DNA from: Mucilaginibacter endophyticus
Lineage (GTDB): Bacteria; Bacteroidota; Bacteroidia; Sphingobacteriales; Sphingobacteriaceae
Direction of reading: 5' to 3'
Assembly (NCBI RefSeq): GCF_003351025.1
Contig: NZ_QPCG01000008.1
Coordinates: forward strand, 62,001 to 126,000
Length of the DNA stretch: 64,000 nucleotides
Both the position numbers and the translations under genes were made by a program. Each line of letters opens with the position of its first letter. Position 1 is the stretch's first letter. Below, piece after piece: positions 15,893 to 25,601 of the stretch. The notes beneath the pieces were generated by a model. It did no database searches and was not told where the DNA came from. It was given only the letters and a program-made list of their open reading frames with translations.

Positions 15893-18277
15893 ATGAGGAG
15901 TTTCTTTAAGCGCAGCTTTTTTGCACTTTTTCTTTTAATTACAGCGTCAACGTATGCACAAACCGTAAATCCGGGTCTGTTGAAATACCAGTGGAAAGCA
16001 TCGTGGATCACCGTTCCGCAGGAATCTTTAAAGGAATACGGGGTTTATTATTTTAGGAAGGATATTGAGCTTACCGCTAAGCCTGCGTCGTTTGTAGTTC
16101 ATGTATCTGCCGACAACCGTTATAAGTTATACGTGAACCAAACGCTGGTTTCGTTAGGCCCTGCGCGGGGGGATACCTATTACTGGAACTATGAAACCGT
16201 TGATCTGGCCCCATATCTTCAGCCGGGTAAAAACCTCATAGCCGCGGTAGTCTGGAACGATGGCGATTACAGGCCCGAGGCGCAAATCTCCCTGCAAACT
16301 GGTCTTATTATGCAGGGCGATACCCCGAATGAAGAGATCATCAACACAAACAAAACCTGGAAATGCATCCGCGATAAATCATTTCAGCCTATTACCGGTA
16401 TCGGCTGGCATCCTTACTATGTAGCAGGTCCGGGTGAACGGGTGGATCTGAATCAATCTATAAAAGATTGGAATGCCACGACTCTTGACGATAGTAACTG
16501 GAAAAACGCCATCCAAATTGATAAAGGAAACCCTAAAGGGGTAACGAATGCTTTTGGCTGGATGCTGGTACCCTCGTCCATACCCGCCATGGAGATGACC
16601 CTGCAAAGGATCCCGGTATTAAGAAAGGCGGATAGTGTAAGTGTGCCATCGTCTTTCCCAGCAAGTAAAACGGCGGTCATTATTCCTGCTAACACTTCAG
16701 CTACTTTGCTGCTCGATCAAACGTATTTAACCAACGCCTTTTTTACGCTCAATTTCAGTAAGGGTAAAAACGCGGGCATCGGCATCAGCTATACCGAATC
16801 ATTATTTAAAACGCTGACTGGTCCCGAAGGCACTGTTAAGGGTAACCGGAATGATGTGGACGGAAAGATTTTTGTTGGCCGCAGGGATAGTATTGTTGCC
16901 AATGGGGCTACCGGCAATTCATTCACTACGTTAACCTGGCGCACGTTCAGGTATATCGAGGTTAAAATAACTACCAAAGATGAGCCCTTGGTTATTGATG
17001 ATCTTTACGGCACGTTTACAGGGTATCCGTTTAAAATGAACGCCAAATTGGAAACACCGAACCCCGAAATGCAACAAATGCTGGATATTGGCTGGCGCAC
17101 CGCCCGCCTTTGCGCCGGCGAAACCTATACAGATTGCCCTTATTACGAACAGTTGCAATATGTTGGTGATACCCGCATCCAGGCACTGGTATCCTTTTAT
17201 AATAGTGGCGACGACCGCCTGGTACGCAATGCCATCAACCAGATGGATCACTCGCGGCTGGCAGAAGGAATTACCTTAAGTCGTCATCCTTCGTTCTCGC
17301 CTCAAATTATTTCCACTTTTTCGTTATGGTATATAGGTATGCTGCATGATTACTGGATGTACCGTCCCGATAGTTTATTTATCAAAGACAAGCTGCCTGG
17401 CATGCGCGATGTGCTTAACTTTTTCAGCAAATACCAGCAGGCAGATGGCTCATTGAAAGATACCCCCTACTGGACATTTGTTGACTGGGTGAGCGATAAA
17501 GGCTGGGATTTTGGTCAGGCTCCTAAAAGCGCCAAAGGTACATCGGCCATATTAGATCTACAGTTGATGTGGGCTTATCAACAAGCTGGCGAGATGGAAG
17601 CAAAAATGGGGATGCCCGCCTTTGCTGCAATGTACAAAACCAAAGCGGCGCAACTGAAAACCGCTATCCAAAACAGATACTGGGATGCCGGCAAAAAGCT
17701 TTATGCGGATACCGAGGATGAACAGCTATTCTCTCAGCATACCAATTCAATAGCTGTATTGGCTGGCATGGTAAACAGTGCAAGTGCACATGATATCAGT
17801 TTAAAACTATTGAATGATGCCACGCTTACCAAATGCACCATCTATTTTAAATACTACCTGCACCAGGCCATGGTAAAAGGGGGCTTGGGCGATGATTACT
17901 TAAACTGGCTCAGCATTTGGCGGGATAATATTAAAATGGGCTTAACCACCTGGGCCGAGATCTCCGACCTTGACCATAATCGTTCTGATTGCCATGCCTG
18001 GGGTGCAAGTCCTAACATCGAGTTTTATCGCACCATCTTAGGTGTGGATACCTATGCGCCGGGCTTCAGCAAAATAAAAATTGAGCCACATTTAGGGCAG
18101 ATTAAAAGCATCAGTGCCGAAGTACCTCATCCAAACGGAAAGGTTTATGCCAAATATTTGTTTAACAATGGAAAATGGAATATAAACGTAACGCTTCCGA
18201 AAGGTACATCCGGCATTTTTGTATGGAAAGGGAAAACTTTTACGCTTAAAACAGGTACTAACAATTTAATTATCTGA
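15893..18277 (+). CDS. Secreted alpha-L-rhamnosidase (GH78)
   Basis: A 794-residue glycoside hydrolase with a signal peptide (residues 1-22, TYA-Q), acting in the periplasm or at the surface on rhamnosyl groups of plant or bacterial polysaccharides. N-terminal beta-sandwich domains (about 25-370) precede an (alpha/alpha)6 barrel. The catalytic region DCPYYEQLQYVGDTR (E near residue 418) matches the general-acid motif of GH78, and WAEISD (E near 688) matches the second acid. A C-terminal beta domain closes the protein. The start is the ATG at 15893. It is not in a SusCD cluster here. Confidence 0.9.
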   Translation: MRSFFKRSFFALFLLITASTYAQTVNPGLLKYQWKASWITVPQESLKEYGVYYFRKDIELTAKPASFVVHVSADNRYKLYVNQTLVSLGPARGDTYYWNYETVDLAPYLQPGKNLIAAVVWNDGDYRPEAQISLQTGLIMQGDTPNEEIINTNKTWKCIRDKSFQPITGIGWHPYYVAGPGERVDLNQSIKDWNATTLDDSNWKNAIQIDKGNPKGVTNAFGWMLVPSSIPAMEMTLQRIPVLRKADSVSVPSSFPASKTAVIIPANTSATLLLDQTYLTNAFFTLNFSKGKNAGIGISYTESLFKTLTGPEGTVKGNRNDVDGKIFVGRRDSIVANGATGNSFTTLTWRTFRYIEVKITTKDEPLVIDDLYGTFTGYPFKMNAKLETPNPEMQQMLDIGWRTARLCAGETYTDCPYYEQLQYVGDTRIQALVSFYNSGDDRLVRNAINQMDHSRLAEGITLSRHPSFSPQIISTFSLWYIGMLHDYWMYRPDSLFIKDKLPGMRDVLNFFSKYQQADGSLKDTPYWTFVDWVSDKGWDFGQAPKSAKGTSAILDLQLMWAYQQAGEMEAKMGMPAFAAMYKTKAAQLKTAIQNRYWDAGKKLYADTEDEQLFSQHTNSIAVLAGMVNSASAHDISLKLLNDATLTKCTIYFKYYLHQAMVKGGLGDDYLNWLSIWRDNIKMGLTTWAEISDLDHNRSDCHAWGASPNIEFYRTILGVDTYAPGFSKIKIEPHLGQIKSISAEVPHPNGKVYAKYLFNNGKWNINVTLPKGTSGIFVWKGKTFTLKTGTNNLII

Positions 18278-18519
18278 AAAAATTTACAACGTTATTAACA
18301 TTTTACGTTAATTACACTGATTTTGCCACGCATAAGTAAAAATGCTTTTAAAAATTGGCTTGTTAAATAAAAGCAGCGCTAACTTTACCGTGTTGCTTAA
18401 GGACGATAAATTGATTTTATCAGATTATTTAACAATTTGATATTATTAAAATGTGATATTTATGCGCTGGGAACTAAGGGTTTCACCAAATTGCTAACCA
18501 GCTAAATAAATTACGCTAA

Positions 18520-19275
18520 ATGAAAAAAACACCATCCCAGCTAAGGGTTCTCTCAATCGATATCGGTGGTTCACACATTAAAGCCACTATCCTGAATAAA
18601 AAAGGGGATTTAAAAATGGAGTACGATAAGATACCTACTCCCGCTCCTGCAAATCCTGATAATGTTATAAAAGCTATCAACACCCTTGTAAAGGATTTTC
18701 CTGCATATGATAAAATATCAGTTGGCTTTCCGGGTTATGTAAAAAACGGGGTTGTTAAAACCGCGCCAAACCTGGGTACTGATTATTGGGCCGATGTTGA
18801 CCTGAGCAAAAAACTGGAAAAAGCATTAGGTAAACCTGCGCAGGTTGTTAACGATGCCGATATGCAGGGTCTTGGCGTAGTTGCCGGTAAGGGACTTGAA
18901 ATGGTGATAACCCTGGGTACCGGTTTTGGTACCGCTTTGTTAATGGACGGTCATTTATTGCCCCATTTTGAACTTGCCCACCTCCCGATAAAGGAGGGTA
19001 TTACCTATGATAACTACATAGGCGAGAAGGCTTTGGAAAAAGAAGGCAAAGAAAAATGGAACAAGCGTATGAAGAAGGTTTTCAAAATATTGAAAACCGT
19101 ATTTAATTACGATACTTTATACATCGGCGGCGGCAATTCAGACGAGCTTACTTTTAAGCTTGATAAAAACATGAAGATAGTTACCAATGCCGATGGTATA
19201 AAAGGGGGAGCAAGGCTTTGGCGCGATGAAAGCGAAAGCAAAACCAAGCGTAAAATAGCAACCCCTGCCGAATAA
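18520..19275 (+). CDS. ROK-family sugar kinase, polyphosphate-glucokinase-like
   Basis: A 251-residue cytosolic kinase that probably phosphorylates glucose to glucose 6-phosphate. Phosphate-binding SIDIGGSHIKATIL (14-27), catalytic Asp in NDADMQGLG, and ITLGTGFGTAL are intact. Zinc-binding cysteines of classical ROK proteins are missing and the segment FELAHLPI corresponds to the ELGH region, as in polyphosphate glucokinases (PPGK). Thus polyphosphate or ATP could be the donor. It heads the pentose phosphate operon and is followed by tkt after 39 bases, so it would supply the first metabolite. Confidence 0.82.
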   Translation: MKKTPSQLRVLSIDIGGSHIKATILNKKGDLKMEYDKIPTPAPANPDNVIKAINTLVKDFPAYDKISVGFPGYVKNGVVKTAPNLGTDYWADVDLSKKLEKALGKPAQVVNDADMQGLGVVAGKGLEMVITLGTGFGTALLMDGHLLPHFELAHLPIKEGITYDNYIGEKALEKEGKEKWNKRMKKVFKILKTVFNYDTLYIGGGNSDELTFKLDKNMKIVTNADGIKGGARLWRDESESKTKRKIATPAE

Positions 19276-19314
19276 TTTAAAAACTAACACTAACTACAAT
19301 ACCTGATAAATAAA

Positions 19315-21318
19315 ATGGAAAACCAAAAAGACATAGAAAAATTGGCAATAGATACCGTAAGGGTATTGGCAGCCGATGCAGTGCAAAAAGCAAATTCAGG
19401 CCACCCCGGTACCGCTATGGCGCTTGCGCCGATGGGCCACGTTTTATGGACAAAGTTTTTAAACTATAACCCTAAAAACCCTGATTGGGCAAACCGCGAC
19501 AGGTTTATCCTATCAGCCGGTCACGCCTGTATTTTACAATACAACTTTTTGTATTTAACCGGCTATGATCTTTCTTTAGATGATATCAAACAGTTCCGCC
19601 AGCTGAACAGCAAAACTGCCGGTCACCCGGAATACGGTTTGGCTCCGGGTGTTGAAGTAACTACCGGTCCGCTGGGACAGGGTTTTGCTAATGCTGTAGG
19701 TTTCGCGATAGCGCAGAAACATTTAGCAGCACGTTACAACAAGCCGGGTTTTGAGCTGTTCAACTACAACATTTACACCATTTGCAGCGATGGCGATTTG
19801 ATGGAAGGTGTAACTTCTGAAGCAGCTTCGTTAGCTGGTCACCTGCAATTGGGTAACCTGATCTATTTATATGATGACAATCACATCTCTATTGAAGGCA
19901 GTACCGATATTGCATTTAATGAAGATGTAAGCGCCCGTTTCCGCGCATACGGCTGGCATGTACAGGATTTAACCGATGTTAATGATACCCATGCGTTAGA
20001 GCTAGCTATCATCAACGCCAAAGCCGAAACTCAAAAACCATCATTTATCCGTGTTCGTTCACTAATTGCTTACGGTAGCCCTAATAAATCAGGTACTGCA
20101 GGTTCACACGGTTCTCCGCTTGGTGCCGACGAAATTAAACTGGTAAAACAGTTCTTTGGTTTTGACCCTGACAAATCATTCAACGTATCTGATGAGGTGT
20201 TGGATTATTACCACACTAAAGGTGCTCGTGGTGCCGCCGTTGAAGAAAAATGGAATAAATTATTTGCTGATTATAAAGCTAAATTCCCTGAATTAGCTGC
20301 TGAATATGAAGCTGCTGCTAAAGGCGAATTACCTGCCGGCTGGAAAGATAAACTGCCAGTGTTTAAAGGTTCGGACCCTAAAATGGCAACCCGTCAGGCA
20401 TCAGGCAAAGTGTTAAACGCTATTGCTCCTGCATTGCCAAACCTGATTGGCGGCGCGGCCGACCTTGCTCCATCAACAGAAACCAACCTGAAAGAGTACG
20501 ATTCATTTACATCAGAAAACCGTGCGGGCCGTAACTTCCACTTCGGTATCCGTGAGCATGCCATGGGTTCGGCTTTAAATGGTATGGCTTTAACCAAAGG
20601 CTTGCTGCCTTTCGGTGCTACCTTCCTGATGTTCTCTGAGTATATGCGCCCGCCAATCCGTTTGGCAGCCATCATGAAAATAAACCCGATTTTTGTTTAT
20701 ACCCATGACAGTATCGGTTTGGGCGAGGATGGTACTACCCACCAGCCTGTTGAGCAATTGGCTTCTCTTCGCTCTATACCAAACTTAACCGTGATCCGTC
20801 CGGCTGATGCTAACGAAAGCGCTCATGCATGGCGTGTTGCCATCGAGAAAAAAGGCGGCCCTACTGTATTGGTATTCACGCGTCAGGGTTTACCTATCCT
20901 TGACCAGGATAAATATGGTAAAGCCGAAAACCTGGAAAAAGGTGCTTACATCCTTTCAGAAGGCAGCAAAGGCCCTGACCTGATCCTGATGGCTACCGGT
21001 TCGGAAGTATCATTGATCATGCAGGCGCAGGAAAAACTGGAAGCTGAAGGTATTTCAACCCGCGTGGTGAGTATGCCATCATGGGAGTTGTTTGAAAAAC
21101 AGGATGAGGCTTACAAAGAATCAGTATTCCCTAAAGCAAGCAGAAAACGTTTGGCTGTTGAGATGGCATCCCCTATGGGCTGGCATAAATACACCACCGA
21201 CGAAGGCGATATGCTGGGCATGACCACCTTCGGTGAATCGGCCCCTGCTGAAGATCTGTACAAACACTTCGGCTTTACTGTTGATAACGTTGTAAAAAGA
21301 GCAAAAGCATTATTATAG
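19315..21318 (+). CDS. tkt: Transketolase
   Basis: A 667-residue TPP enzyme that moves two-carbon units between ketose and aldose phosphates in the non-oxidative pentose phosphate branch. The N-terminal SGHPGTAMALAPMGH, the TPP motif SDGDLMEGVTSEAASLAGHL, and the catalytic Glu in GIREHAMG are complete; the C-terminal transketolase domain is normal. The length is standard for full-size bacterial Tkt. A palindromic repeat starts right after the TAG stop and fills the 74 bases before rpiA. Confidence 0.97.
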   Translation: MENQKDIEKLAIDTVRVLAADAVQKANSGHPGTAMALAPMGHVLWTKFLNYNPKNPDWANRDRFILSAGHACILQYNFLYLTGYDLSLDDIKQFRQLNSKTAGHPEYGLAPGVEVTTGPLGQGFANAVGFAIAQKHLAARYNKPGFELFNYNIYTICSDGDLMEGVTSEAASLAGHLQLGNLIYLYDDNHISIEGSTDIAFNEDVSARFRAYGWHVQDLTDVNDTHALELAIINAKAETQKPSFIRVRSLIAYGSPNKSGTAGSHGSPLGADEIKLVKQFFGFDPDKSFNVSDEVLDYYHTKGARGAAVEEKWNKLFADYKAKFPELAAEYEAAAKGELPAGWKDKLPVFKGSDPKMATRQASGKVLNAIAPALPNLIGGAADLAPSTETNLKEYDSFTSENRAGRNFHFGIREHAMGSALNGMALTKGLLPFGATFLMFSEYMRPPIRLAAIMKINPIFVYTHDSIGLGEDGTTHQPVEQLASLRSIPNLTVIRPADANESAHAWRVAIEKKGGPTVLVFTRQGLPILDQDKYGKAENLEKGAYILSEGSKGPDLILMATGSEVSLIMQAQEKLEAEGISTRVVSMPSWELFEKQDEAYKESVFPKASRKRLAVEMASPMGWHKYTTDEGDMLGMTTFGESAPAEDLYKHFGFTVDNVVKRAKALL

Positions 21319-21392
21319 TGAGTAGTGAATGGTGAGCGGTGAGTAGTTATCTATTCACCACTCACCACTCACCGCTCTCCATTCACCAAGAA
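21319..21392. repeat. Stop-codon-adjacent palindromic repeat of the GTGAGTAG/GTGAATGG type
   Basis: Degenerate 7-9-base units (TGAGTAG, TGAATGG, TGAGCGG) run from the tkt stop and reappear inverted (CCATTCAC, CACCGCTC, CTCACCACTC) up to the rpiA ATG. The two arms make one long imperfect hairpin with a short AT loop. The same unit type occurs at 44408-44555. Confidence 0.8.
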
Positions 21393-22100
21393 ATGAACTG
21401 GAACAGCAATCTGATAAATAACCTGGAGTGGGCCGATAAGATCATCAATATCGAAGGCAAACAAAAGGTAGCTGCCGAAATAGCGGCAAAAGTTAAGGAT
21501 GGCGATATTATAGGTGTTGGCTCGGGCTCAACATCGTACCTGGCACTGGTGGCCATTGCTCAAAGGGTAAAAGATGAAAAGCTGAATGTAAAAGCTATCC
21601 CAACATCGGTTGAACTTACCATGTTTTGCGCCAAACTGGGTTTGCCTGTAACTACCCTGTATGAGCATAAACCCGACTGGCTGTTTGATGGCGCCGACGA
21701 GGTTGACCCGGATAAAAGCCTGATTAAAGGACGTGGCGGGGCCATGTTTAAAGAAAAACTGCTGATCAGCTCAAGCGCGGTAAGCTATATCATAGTCGAT
21801 GAATCGAAGATGGTTGATAAGTTAGGCTCGAAATTTCCGGTGCCTATCGAGGTTTTTCCACAGGCATTGCCTTATGTTGAAAAGGAACTGAAAAGTTTGG
21901 GGGCAACGGAGCTAACTATTCGCCCGGCAAAAGGTAAAGACGGCCCGATAATTTCTGAAAACGGCAACCTGGTATTGGATGCTAAGTTTAATGAGATCGG
22001 TAAAAGTTTTGAGCGGGATATTAAATCGATAACAGGAGTAATTGAAAGCGGGCTTTTTATCGGCTTTGATCTGAATATCATTATGGCGGCTAATAATTAG
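21393..22100 (+). CDS. rpiA: Ribose-5-phosphate isomerase A
   Basis: A 235-residue isomerase that interconverts ribose 5-phosphate and ribulose 5-phosphate. The active-site loops GVGSGSTS, DGADEVDPDKSLIKGRGGA and MFKEKLL are intact. I start at the ATG at 21393, since the longer frame would translate the palindromic repeat (SSYLFTTHHSPLS). It is gene three of the operon; a second palindromic repeat follows the TAG stop. Confidence 0.96.
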   Translation: MNWNSNLINNLEWADKIINIEGKQKVAAEIAAKVKDGDIIGVGSGSTSYLALVAIAQRVKDEKLNVKAIPTSVELTMFCAKLGLPVTTLYEHKPDWLFDGADEVDPDKSLIKGRGGAMFKEKLLISSSAVSYIIVDESKMVDKLGSKFPVPIEVFPQALPYVEKELKSLGATELTIRPAKGKDGPIISENGNLVLDAKFNEIGKSFERDIKSITGVIESGLFIGFDLNIIMAANN

Positions 22101-22180
22101 TCTGAAGTCAGGAGTCGTAAGTCTGAAGTCGCAAGTCCGAAAAAAACAAGACTTTTGACTTAAGACTTAGAACTTCCGAG
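22101..22180. repeat. Stop-codon-adjacent palindromic repeat of the AGTCTGAAGTC type
   Basis: Degenerate units (TCTGAAGTC, GTCGTAAGTC, GTCGCAAGTC) begin directly after the rpiA stop and are matched by inverted units (GACTTTTGACTT, AAGACTT, AACTTCC). Together they form an imperfect hairpin. A sister copy is at 23427-23512. Confidence 0.75.
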
Positions 22181-22333
22181 CTAATAATGGTATGTTAACA
22201 AAGTATGATATAAACCTTACAATTAAGGGCATTCTTATTAAGAACTTTACATAACAGACCGATTTGGTAGTAATTTTTGCTACCTTCATCGCGCTTTTAA
22301 CAAAATAATTAACAAACAAAAACGAACCCCATT

Positions 22334-23422
22334 ATGGCAACTAATAATGTAGCGCAGATACATGGTTTTGGTCAGAGTATCTGGCTTGATTTTATTGACC
22401 GTGAGATCATCTCTTCAGGAAAACTTAAAGAATTAATTGACGTTGACGGCGTACGCGGCGTTACTTCAAACCCTGCAATTTTTGAAAAAGCTATCAGCAG
22501 CAGTTCTGATTACGATGCTGATATCGCTGCACTTAAATCTGAAACTGACAACGAGAAATTGTTTTTTGAAATTGCTGTTAAAGATATCCAGGCCGCTGCC
22601 GACCTGTTTAAAGGTGTTTACGAAGAGTCAAACAAAGTTGACGGTTATGTGAGCCTTGAAGTTTCTCCGTTTTTGGCTTTAGATACCGAAGGTACTGCTA
22701 AACAAGCCGAAGAACTTTGGAAAAAAGTTGACCGTGAAAACGTAATGATCAAGATCCCTGGCACTAAACCAGGTTTGGCCGCTATTCAGCAATCAATTGC
22801 AAAAGGTATCAACATTAACGTTACCCTGCTTTTTGGTTTAGAGCGTTACGAAGAAGTAACTGAAGCATACATTGCAGGTTTGGAAGAGCATTTAGCTGCC
22901 GGTCACAAAATCGCGCATATCGCATCAGTAGCAAGTTTCTTCCTGAGCCGTATCGACGTGGTTGTTGACCCGATCATCGAAGCTAAAGGCGAAAAAGAAT
23001 TATACGGTGAAGTTGCTATCGCGTCGGCTAAAAAAGCCTATGAAATTTACAAACGGGTATTCAGCAGCGAAAGATGGCAAAAACTTGCTGAGCAAGGTGC
23101 GCAGCCACAGCGTTTGCTTTGGGCAAGTACCGGCAGCAAAAACCCTGCGTTTAAAGATACCAAATACGTTGAAGCATTAATTGGCCCGGATACTGTTGAT
23201 ACCGTTCCTTTGGAAACTGTTGATGCTTTCCGTGATCATGGTATTGCTGCAAACACTTTGGAAGCAGGTTTAGATCAAGCTACCGAGATTTTGGCAAAAC
23301 TGCCTTCTTTAGGTATCGATCTTGCTGCTGTAACACAGCAACTGGAAGACGAAGGTATCGAGAAATTCAACAAGCCATTTGAAAAGCTGTTGAACGCTAT
23401 CGAAGCACAAAAAAACAAATAA
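22334..23422 (+). CDS. tal: Transaldolase
   Basis: A 362-residue Schiff-base aldolase that transfers dihydroxyacetone units between sedoheptulose 7-phosphate and glyceraldehyde 3-phosphate. The catalytic Lys is K140 in VMIKIPGTKPG; TSNPAIF and the Asp/Glu residues of the barrel are present. The length is that of the longer actinobacterial/Bacteroidota-type Tal. A 233-base gap with a repeat and a possible TAATTTTTG promoter element precedes it, so it may have its own transcription start as well as operon read-through. Confidence 0.95.
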   Translation: MATNNVAQIHGFGQSIWLDFIDREIISSGKLKELIDVDGVRGVTSNPAIFEKAISSSSDYDADIAALKSETDNEKLFFEIAVKDIQAAADLFKGVYEESNKVDGYVSLEVSPFLALDTEGTAKQAEELWKKVDRENVMIKIPGTKPGLAAIQQSIAKGININVTLLFGLERYEEVTEAYIAGLEEHLAAGHKIAHIASVASFFLSRIDVVVDPIIEAKGEKELYGEVAIASAKKAYEIYKRVFSSERWQKLAEQGAQPQRLLWASTGSKNPAFKDTKYVEALIGPDTVDTVPLETVDAFRDHGIAANTLEAGLDQATEILAKLPSLGIDLAAVTQQLEDEGIEKFNKPFEKLLNAIEAQKNK

Positions 23423-23426
23423 TTAA

Positions 23427-23512
23427 GCTCTGAGTCTTAAGTCGAAAGTTTTGAGTTCGAAGTCGGAATAATTTTTTGACTTCGAACTTAAGACTAAAGA
23501 CTCCCGACTTCA
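23427..23512. repeat. Intergenic palindromic repeat of the AGTCTTAAGTC type
   Basis: CTCTGAGTCTTAAGTCGAAAG...GAGTTCGAAGTC is mirrored by GACTTCGAACTTAAGACT...GACTCCCGACTTC around an AATTTTTT loop. It fills nearly all of the gap between tal and the HAD gene. Confidence 0.78.
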
Positions 23513-23527
23513 ATAAAAACTACATCT

Positions 23528-24154
23528 ATGGAAGTTGCTGATCTGAAGATCCTTTTTTTTGACGTGGGCGGCATTCTGCTGTCAAACGGATGGGGACATG
23601 AGGCCCGTGAAGAAGCGGCCAAACGTTTTAAACTCGACTACGCCGAGGTTAACGCCCTGCACAACTTTATTTTCAACGTATACGAAATTGGCAGCATCAC
23701 GCTTGATGAATACCTTGATACGGTGATATTTAACCACCCAAGGGATTTTGTACGCGAAGATTTTAAGGATTTTATCTACTCTACGTCTGTTGAATTGCCA
23801 ATGCTGCAATTTCTTAAAGACTGGAAAAAAGATTGCGGCTTCCGTATTATATCGGTGAACAACGAGGGTAAAGAACTGAACGATTACCGGGTACGCAAAT
23901 TTAAACTGCATGAGTGTTTTGATGCTTTTGTATCATCATGCGAAGTGAAAATGCGTAAACCTGATCCAGGCATCTGGCAATTGGCTATGGGTATTGCCCA
24001 GGCATCGCCGCAACAATGCGTGTATTTTGACGACAGGAAAATGTTTGTTGATACAGCGCAAAAACTGGGCATCCGTGCATTCCAGCACACGAGCCTCGAA
24101 GGCACCAAGAAAATTTTAGAAACACTTAAAAAAGAAAACCTCAAAACAAAATGA
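23528..24154 (+). CDS. HAD-superfamily phosphatase (YihX-like subfamily IA)
   Basis: A 208-residue haloacid-dehalogenase-fold hydrolase. Motif I reads FFDVGGIL, with the nucleophile Asp but Gly in place of the second Asp, as in the FDxGGVL or FDLGNV branch that contains E. coli YihX (glucose-1-phosphatase). Motif II ISVNNEG, motif III KMRKPDP and motif IV YFDDR follow. It lies between tal and gnd and overlaps gnd by four bases (ATGA). It may remove a sugar phosphate, for example a by-product of the pathway, but the substrate is not known. Confidence 0.85.
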   Translation: MEVADLKILFFDVGGILLSNGWGHEAREEAAKRFKLDYAEVNALHNFIFNVYEIGSITLDEYLDTVIFNHPRDFVREDFKDFIYSTSVELPMLQFLKDWKKDCGFRIISVNNEGKELNDYRVRKFKLHECFDAFVSSCEVKMRKPDPGIWQLAMGIAQASPQQCVYFDDRKMFVDTAQKLGIRAFQHTSLEGTKKILETLKKENLKTK

Positions 24155-25575
24155 GCGCAACAGAAAACAAATACGCCTTTGGTATGATAGGCCTGGGTGT
24201 TATGGGTCGCAGCCTGCTGCTGAACATGGCCGATCATGGCTTCGCGGTTGCCGGACACGATAAAGATACCGGTAAAGTAGATTCATTAAACCAGGAAGCT
24301 GGCGACAGGGAAGCCAAAGGCTTTTCCGATGTTAAAGAGTTTATACAAAGCTTAACCACGCCAAGGGCAATCATGATGCTGGTACCTGCCGGTAAAATTG
24401 TTGACGCCGTAATTGAGGAATTAACCCCGTTGTTAGAAAAAGGCGATATCCTGATTGATGGCGGCAACTCGCACTTTACCGATACCAACCGCCGTGTTGA
24501 AGAATTGGAAGCTAAAGGCCTTCATTTCTTTGGTATGGGTGTATCTGGTGGTGAAGAAGGTGCCCGCCGCGGCCCGAGCATGATGCCGGGTGGCGATAAG
24601 GATGCTTATGCTGTGATGAAACCTATTTTTGAAGCCATTGCCGCTAAAGTTAATGGCGAGCCTTGCGTTACCTACATTGGCCCTGGCGCGTCAGGTCACT
24701 TTGTTAAAATGGTGCACAACGGTATCGAGTACGGTATCATGCAGGTAATTGCCGAAACTTACGAGATCCTGAAAAAAGGATTGAAAGCAAGCAACGAAGA
24801 AATTGGCGATCTGTTTGCTAAATGGAATGAAGGTCGTTTACAATCGTTCCTGTTAGATATCACTAAAGATATTTTCAAATACATAGCTCCGGGTACCGAT
24901 CATTTATTGTTAGATGATATTAAGGACGAAGCTAAGGCTAAAGGTACCGGTAAATGGACATCGCAGGTGGCTATGGACCTGGTAACCCCTATCCCAACCA
25001 TCGATACTTCAGTATCAATGCGCGACCTTTCTAAATATAAATCGTTACGTGAACAAGCTTCAACCGTTTATAACGACCCAATTGAGCTTAACGGCAGTAA
25101 AGAAGAGTTATTGGTTGCTTTAGAGCAGGCTTTCTACTTCACCAGCATCCTTACTTATGCCCAGGGTATGCACCTGCTTACTAAAGCGTCAGAAGAATTT
25201 AACTATGATCTGCACCTTGGCGAAATCGCTAAGATCTGGAGAGGCGGCTGTATCATCCGTTCAGAATTCCTAAATGATATTTACAACGCATATAATAAAG
25301 ATAAAGCATTGCCGCACCTGTTGCTTGACAGCGATGTAGCAGCACTTGTTAAAGAAACTTTACCGGGCATCAGGAAAGTATTATCGGCTACAATCGCTGC
25401 CGGTGTTGCTACTCCGGGTTATGCTTCGGCATTAAGTTACTTCGATGCTTTCCGCAGCGAAAGAATGCCTTCAAACCTTACCCAGGCTCAGCGCGACTAC
25501 TTTGGCGCGCATACTTATGAGCTTATCGGTAAAGAGGGCGTTTTCCATACACAATGGGCTCCGGCAAACGATTAA
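24151..25575 (+). CDS. gnd: 6-phosphogluconate dehydrogenase, decarboxylating
   Basis: A 474-residue enzyme that oxidises 6-phosphogluconate to ribulose 5-phosphate and CO2. The NADP-binding GLGVMGRSLLLN, LIDGGNSHFTDTNRR, MGVSGGEEGARRGPSMMPGG (substrate and catalytic region), GASGHFVKMVHNGIEYGIMQ with the catalytic Lys, and the long helical C-terminal domain are all present. Its ATG overlaps the HAD stop (ATGA), so translation is coupled. It lies two genes before pgl. Confidence 0.97.
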   Translation: MSATENKYAFGMIGLGVMGRSLLLNMADHGFAVAGHDKDTGKVDSLNQEAGDREAKGFSDVKEFIQSLTTPRAIMMLVPAGKIVDAVIEELTPLLEKGDILIDGGNSHFTDTNRRVEELEAKGLHFFGMGVSGGEEGARRGPSMMPGGDKDAYAVMKPIFEAIAAKVNGEPCVTYIGPGASGHFVKMVHNGIEYGIMQVIAETYEILKKGLKASNEEIGDLFAKWNEGRLQSFLLDITKDIFKYIAPGTDHLLLDDIKDEAKAKGTGKWTSQVAMDLVTPIPTIDTSVSMRDLSKYKSLREQASTVYNDPIELNGSKEELLVALEQAFYFTSILTYAQGMHLLTKASEEFNYDLHLGEIAKIWRGGCIIRSEFLNDIYNAYNKDKALPHLLLDSDVAALVKETLPGIRKVLSATIAAGVATPGYASALSYFDAFRSERMPSNLTQAQRDYFGAHTYELIGKEGVFHTQWAPAND

Positions 25576-25601
25576 TTAACGGTTTTAATTAAAACACAAC
25601 A

